Below, piece after piece: positions 6,650-7,227 of a DNA stretch of 7,227 nucleotides. Each line of letters opens with the position of its first letter. The stretch's first letter is position 1. The notes below the pieces were generated by a model. The model worked only from the letters and a program-made list of their open reading frames with translations. It did not search any database and was not told where the DNA came from. Source of the stretch: Pseudobutyrivibrio sp. (GTDB lineage Bacteria > Bacillota > Clostridia > Lachnospirales > Lachnospiraceae); NCBI GenBank assembly GCA_017557715.1, contig JAFYYE010000144.1:1-7227 (forward strand), given 5' to 3'. The position numbers and the translations under genes were made by a program.

Positions 6650-7227
6650 CTATTCTCCCTCTGCTGGATTAACTGTATGCATTCCTTCAGAATAATCTTC
6701 CATAGGATATGCGATTAAAGTGTCATTATCGATTCCTGTAACAGAGTAGACCATCTGCTCTTCGTTATAATCTCCAAGCTCAATCTGTTTTTTCACAAGC
6801 TTTCCACCCTCTGACGCCCATACAAATGGATTACCTGATTCATCGTAAGCAATGTAATAATCGTAGAGATAGGTACCATTGGAAAAATCCACCTCCTGAC
6901 CACCAGTCTGACCAAGCTCGATGTAAAGATGCTGTCCCATCATCAATCCATCACTACTTTCAAGATTGATATAAAATGGATACTTTGTAGAAGACGTATC
7001 TTCTGAGCTTCCTCCAGAATATGAATTATTGTTAGACTCCTGCTTTGACTCTGTATCAATCTTTGTGATTGTACCTTTCCAGGTCTGATTGCTATCTACA
7101 CGTGAACGAAGTGTAACAGGTTCATCAATATTAATAGCCCATACGTTTTGCTCATTAATCTGACCCTTTACTCTCATTTCCTTAGAGGCTAAGATTGTGA
7201 TAAACGAACCATCAGTAGTATAAGGAT
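6650..7227 (-). CDS. HlyD/MacA-like adaptor, C-terminal part (first adaptor; 5' end outside window)
   Basis: The frame is open to the window edge, so this is the last 191 residues of a longer protein; the ATG at 7177 is internal, as the codons before it (TTDGSFITILASKE) continue the same domain and align with the second adaptor. The visible part comprises the beta-barrel domain (GQINEQNVWAINIDEPVTLR and following), a Ser/Asn/Gly-rich low-complexity loop (QESNNNSYSGGSSEDTSST), and the membrane-proximal domain (about TYLYDYYIAYDESGNPFVWA through DTLIAYPMEDYSEGMHTV). The missing N-terminal part should hold the membrane anchor, lipoyl half-motif and helical hairpin. It ends with TAG 2 nt before the ATPase start, and its last codons carry the ATPase ribosome site. 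It matches the adaptor at 4640 in domain order but is clearly diverged, so it is a paralogue and not a recent duplication. Confidence 0.9.
   Translation of the reverse strand, partial: PYTTDGSFITILASKEMRVKGQINEQNVWAINIDEPVTLRSRVDSNQTWKGTITKIDTESKQESNNNSYSGGSSEDTSSTKYPFYINLESSDGLMMGQHLYIELGQTGGQEVDFSNGTYLYDYYIAYDESGNPFVWASEGGKLVKKQIELGDYNEEQMVYSVTGIDNDTLIAYPMEDYSEGMHTVNPAEGE

Overview
The window reads as chromosomal DNA from an anaerobic Firmicute of class Clostridia, most likely a Lachnospiraceae member of the Butyrivibrio/Roseburia kind. The basis is a low-to-moderate GC content, strong AGGAGG-type ribosome binding sites, tight operons, a DUF2975 + small Xre regulator pair, a DUF4173-type membrane protein, and a short GC-rich palindromic repeat of a sort I recall from Clostridia genomes. 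The genus is inference. All eight recognised genes lie on the minus strand, so transcription runs from high to low coordinates.

Region A (7227 to 3385) is the greater part of an ABC export operon. It contains the C-terminal part of a first HlyD/MacA-like adaptor (start outside the window), a MacB/LolD-type ATPase, a second full-length adaptor, and a MacB-like permease with FtsX domain. The gene junctions are +2, -17 and +1 nt. The layout resembles the YknX-YknY-YknZ type of Gram-positive tripartite exporter, but with two different adaptors flanking the ATPase. The cargo cannot be read from the sequence.

Region B (3382 to 2541) has a 49-bp palindromic repeat-like element, then an exodeoxyribonuclease III family AP endonuclease, then a strong intrinsic terminator directly after its stop codon. 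The end of the repeat appears to supply the Shine-Dalgarno sequence of the nuclease gene. No clear promoter or terminator separates the nuclease from the exporter, so read-through from the exporter is plausible.

Region C (2500 to 15) is a second operon with its own sigma-A-like promoter (TTGCAA, 17 bp, TATAAC). It encodes a DUF2975 four-helix membrane protein, a 75-aa Xre/YozG-like regulator, a 520-aa DUF4173 multi-span membrane protein with a conserved C-terminal tail, and a 33-aa single-span membrane peptide that was too short to stand out by length but has a good ribosome binding site. The gaps are 13 to 22 nt, so the four are very likely co-expressed. The DUF2975/Xre pair is a known recurring pair; the role of the whole set is unknown. 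This operon is the least explained part of the window.

I see no tRNA, rRNA, riboswitch, CRISPR array, insertion sequence, phage gene or plus-strand gene. No gene-free stretch exceeds 300 bases; the longest is about 143 bp (2435 to 2577) and holds the terminator and the promoter described below.
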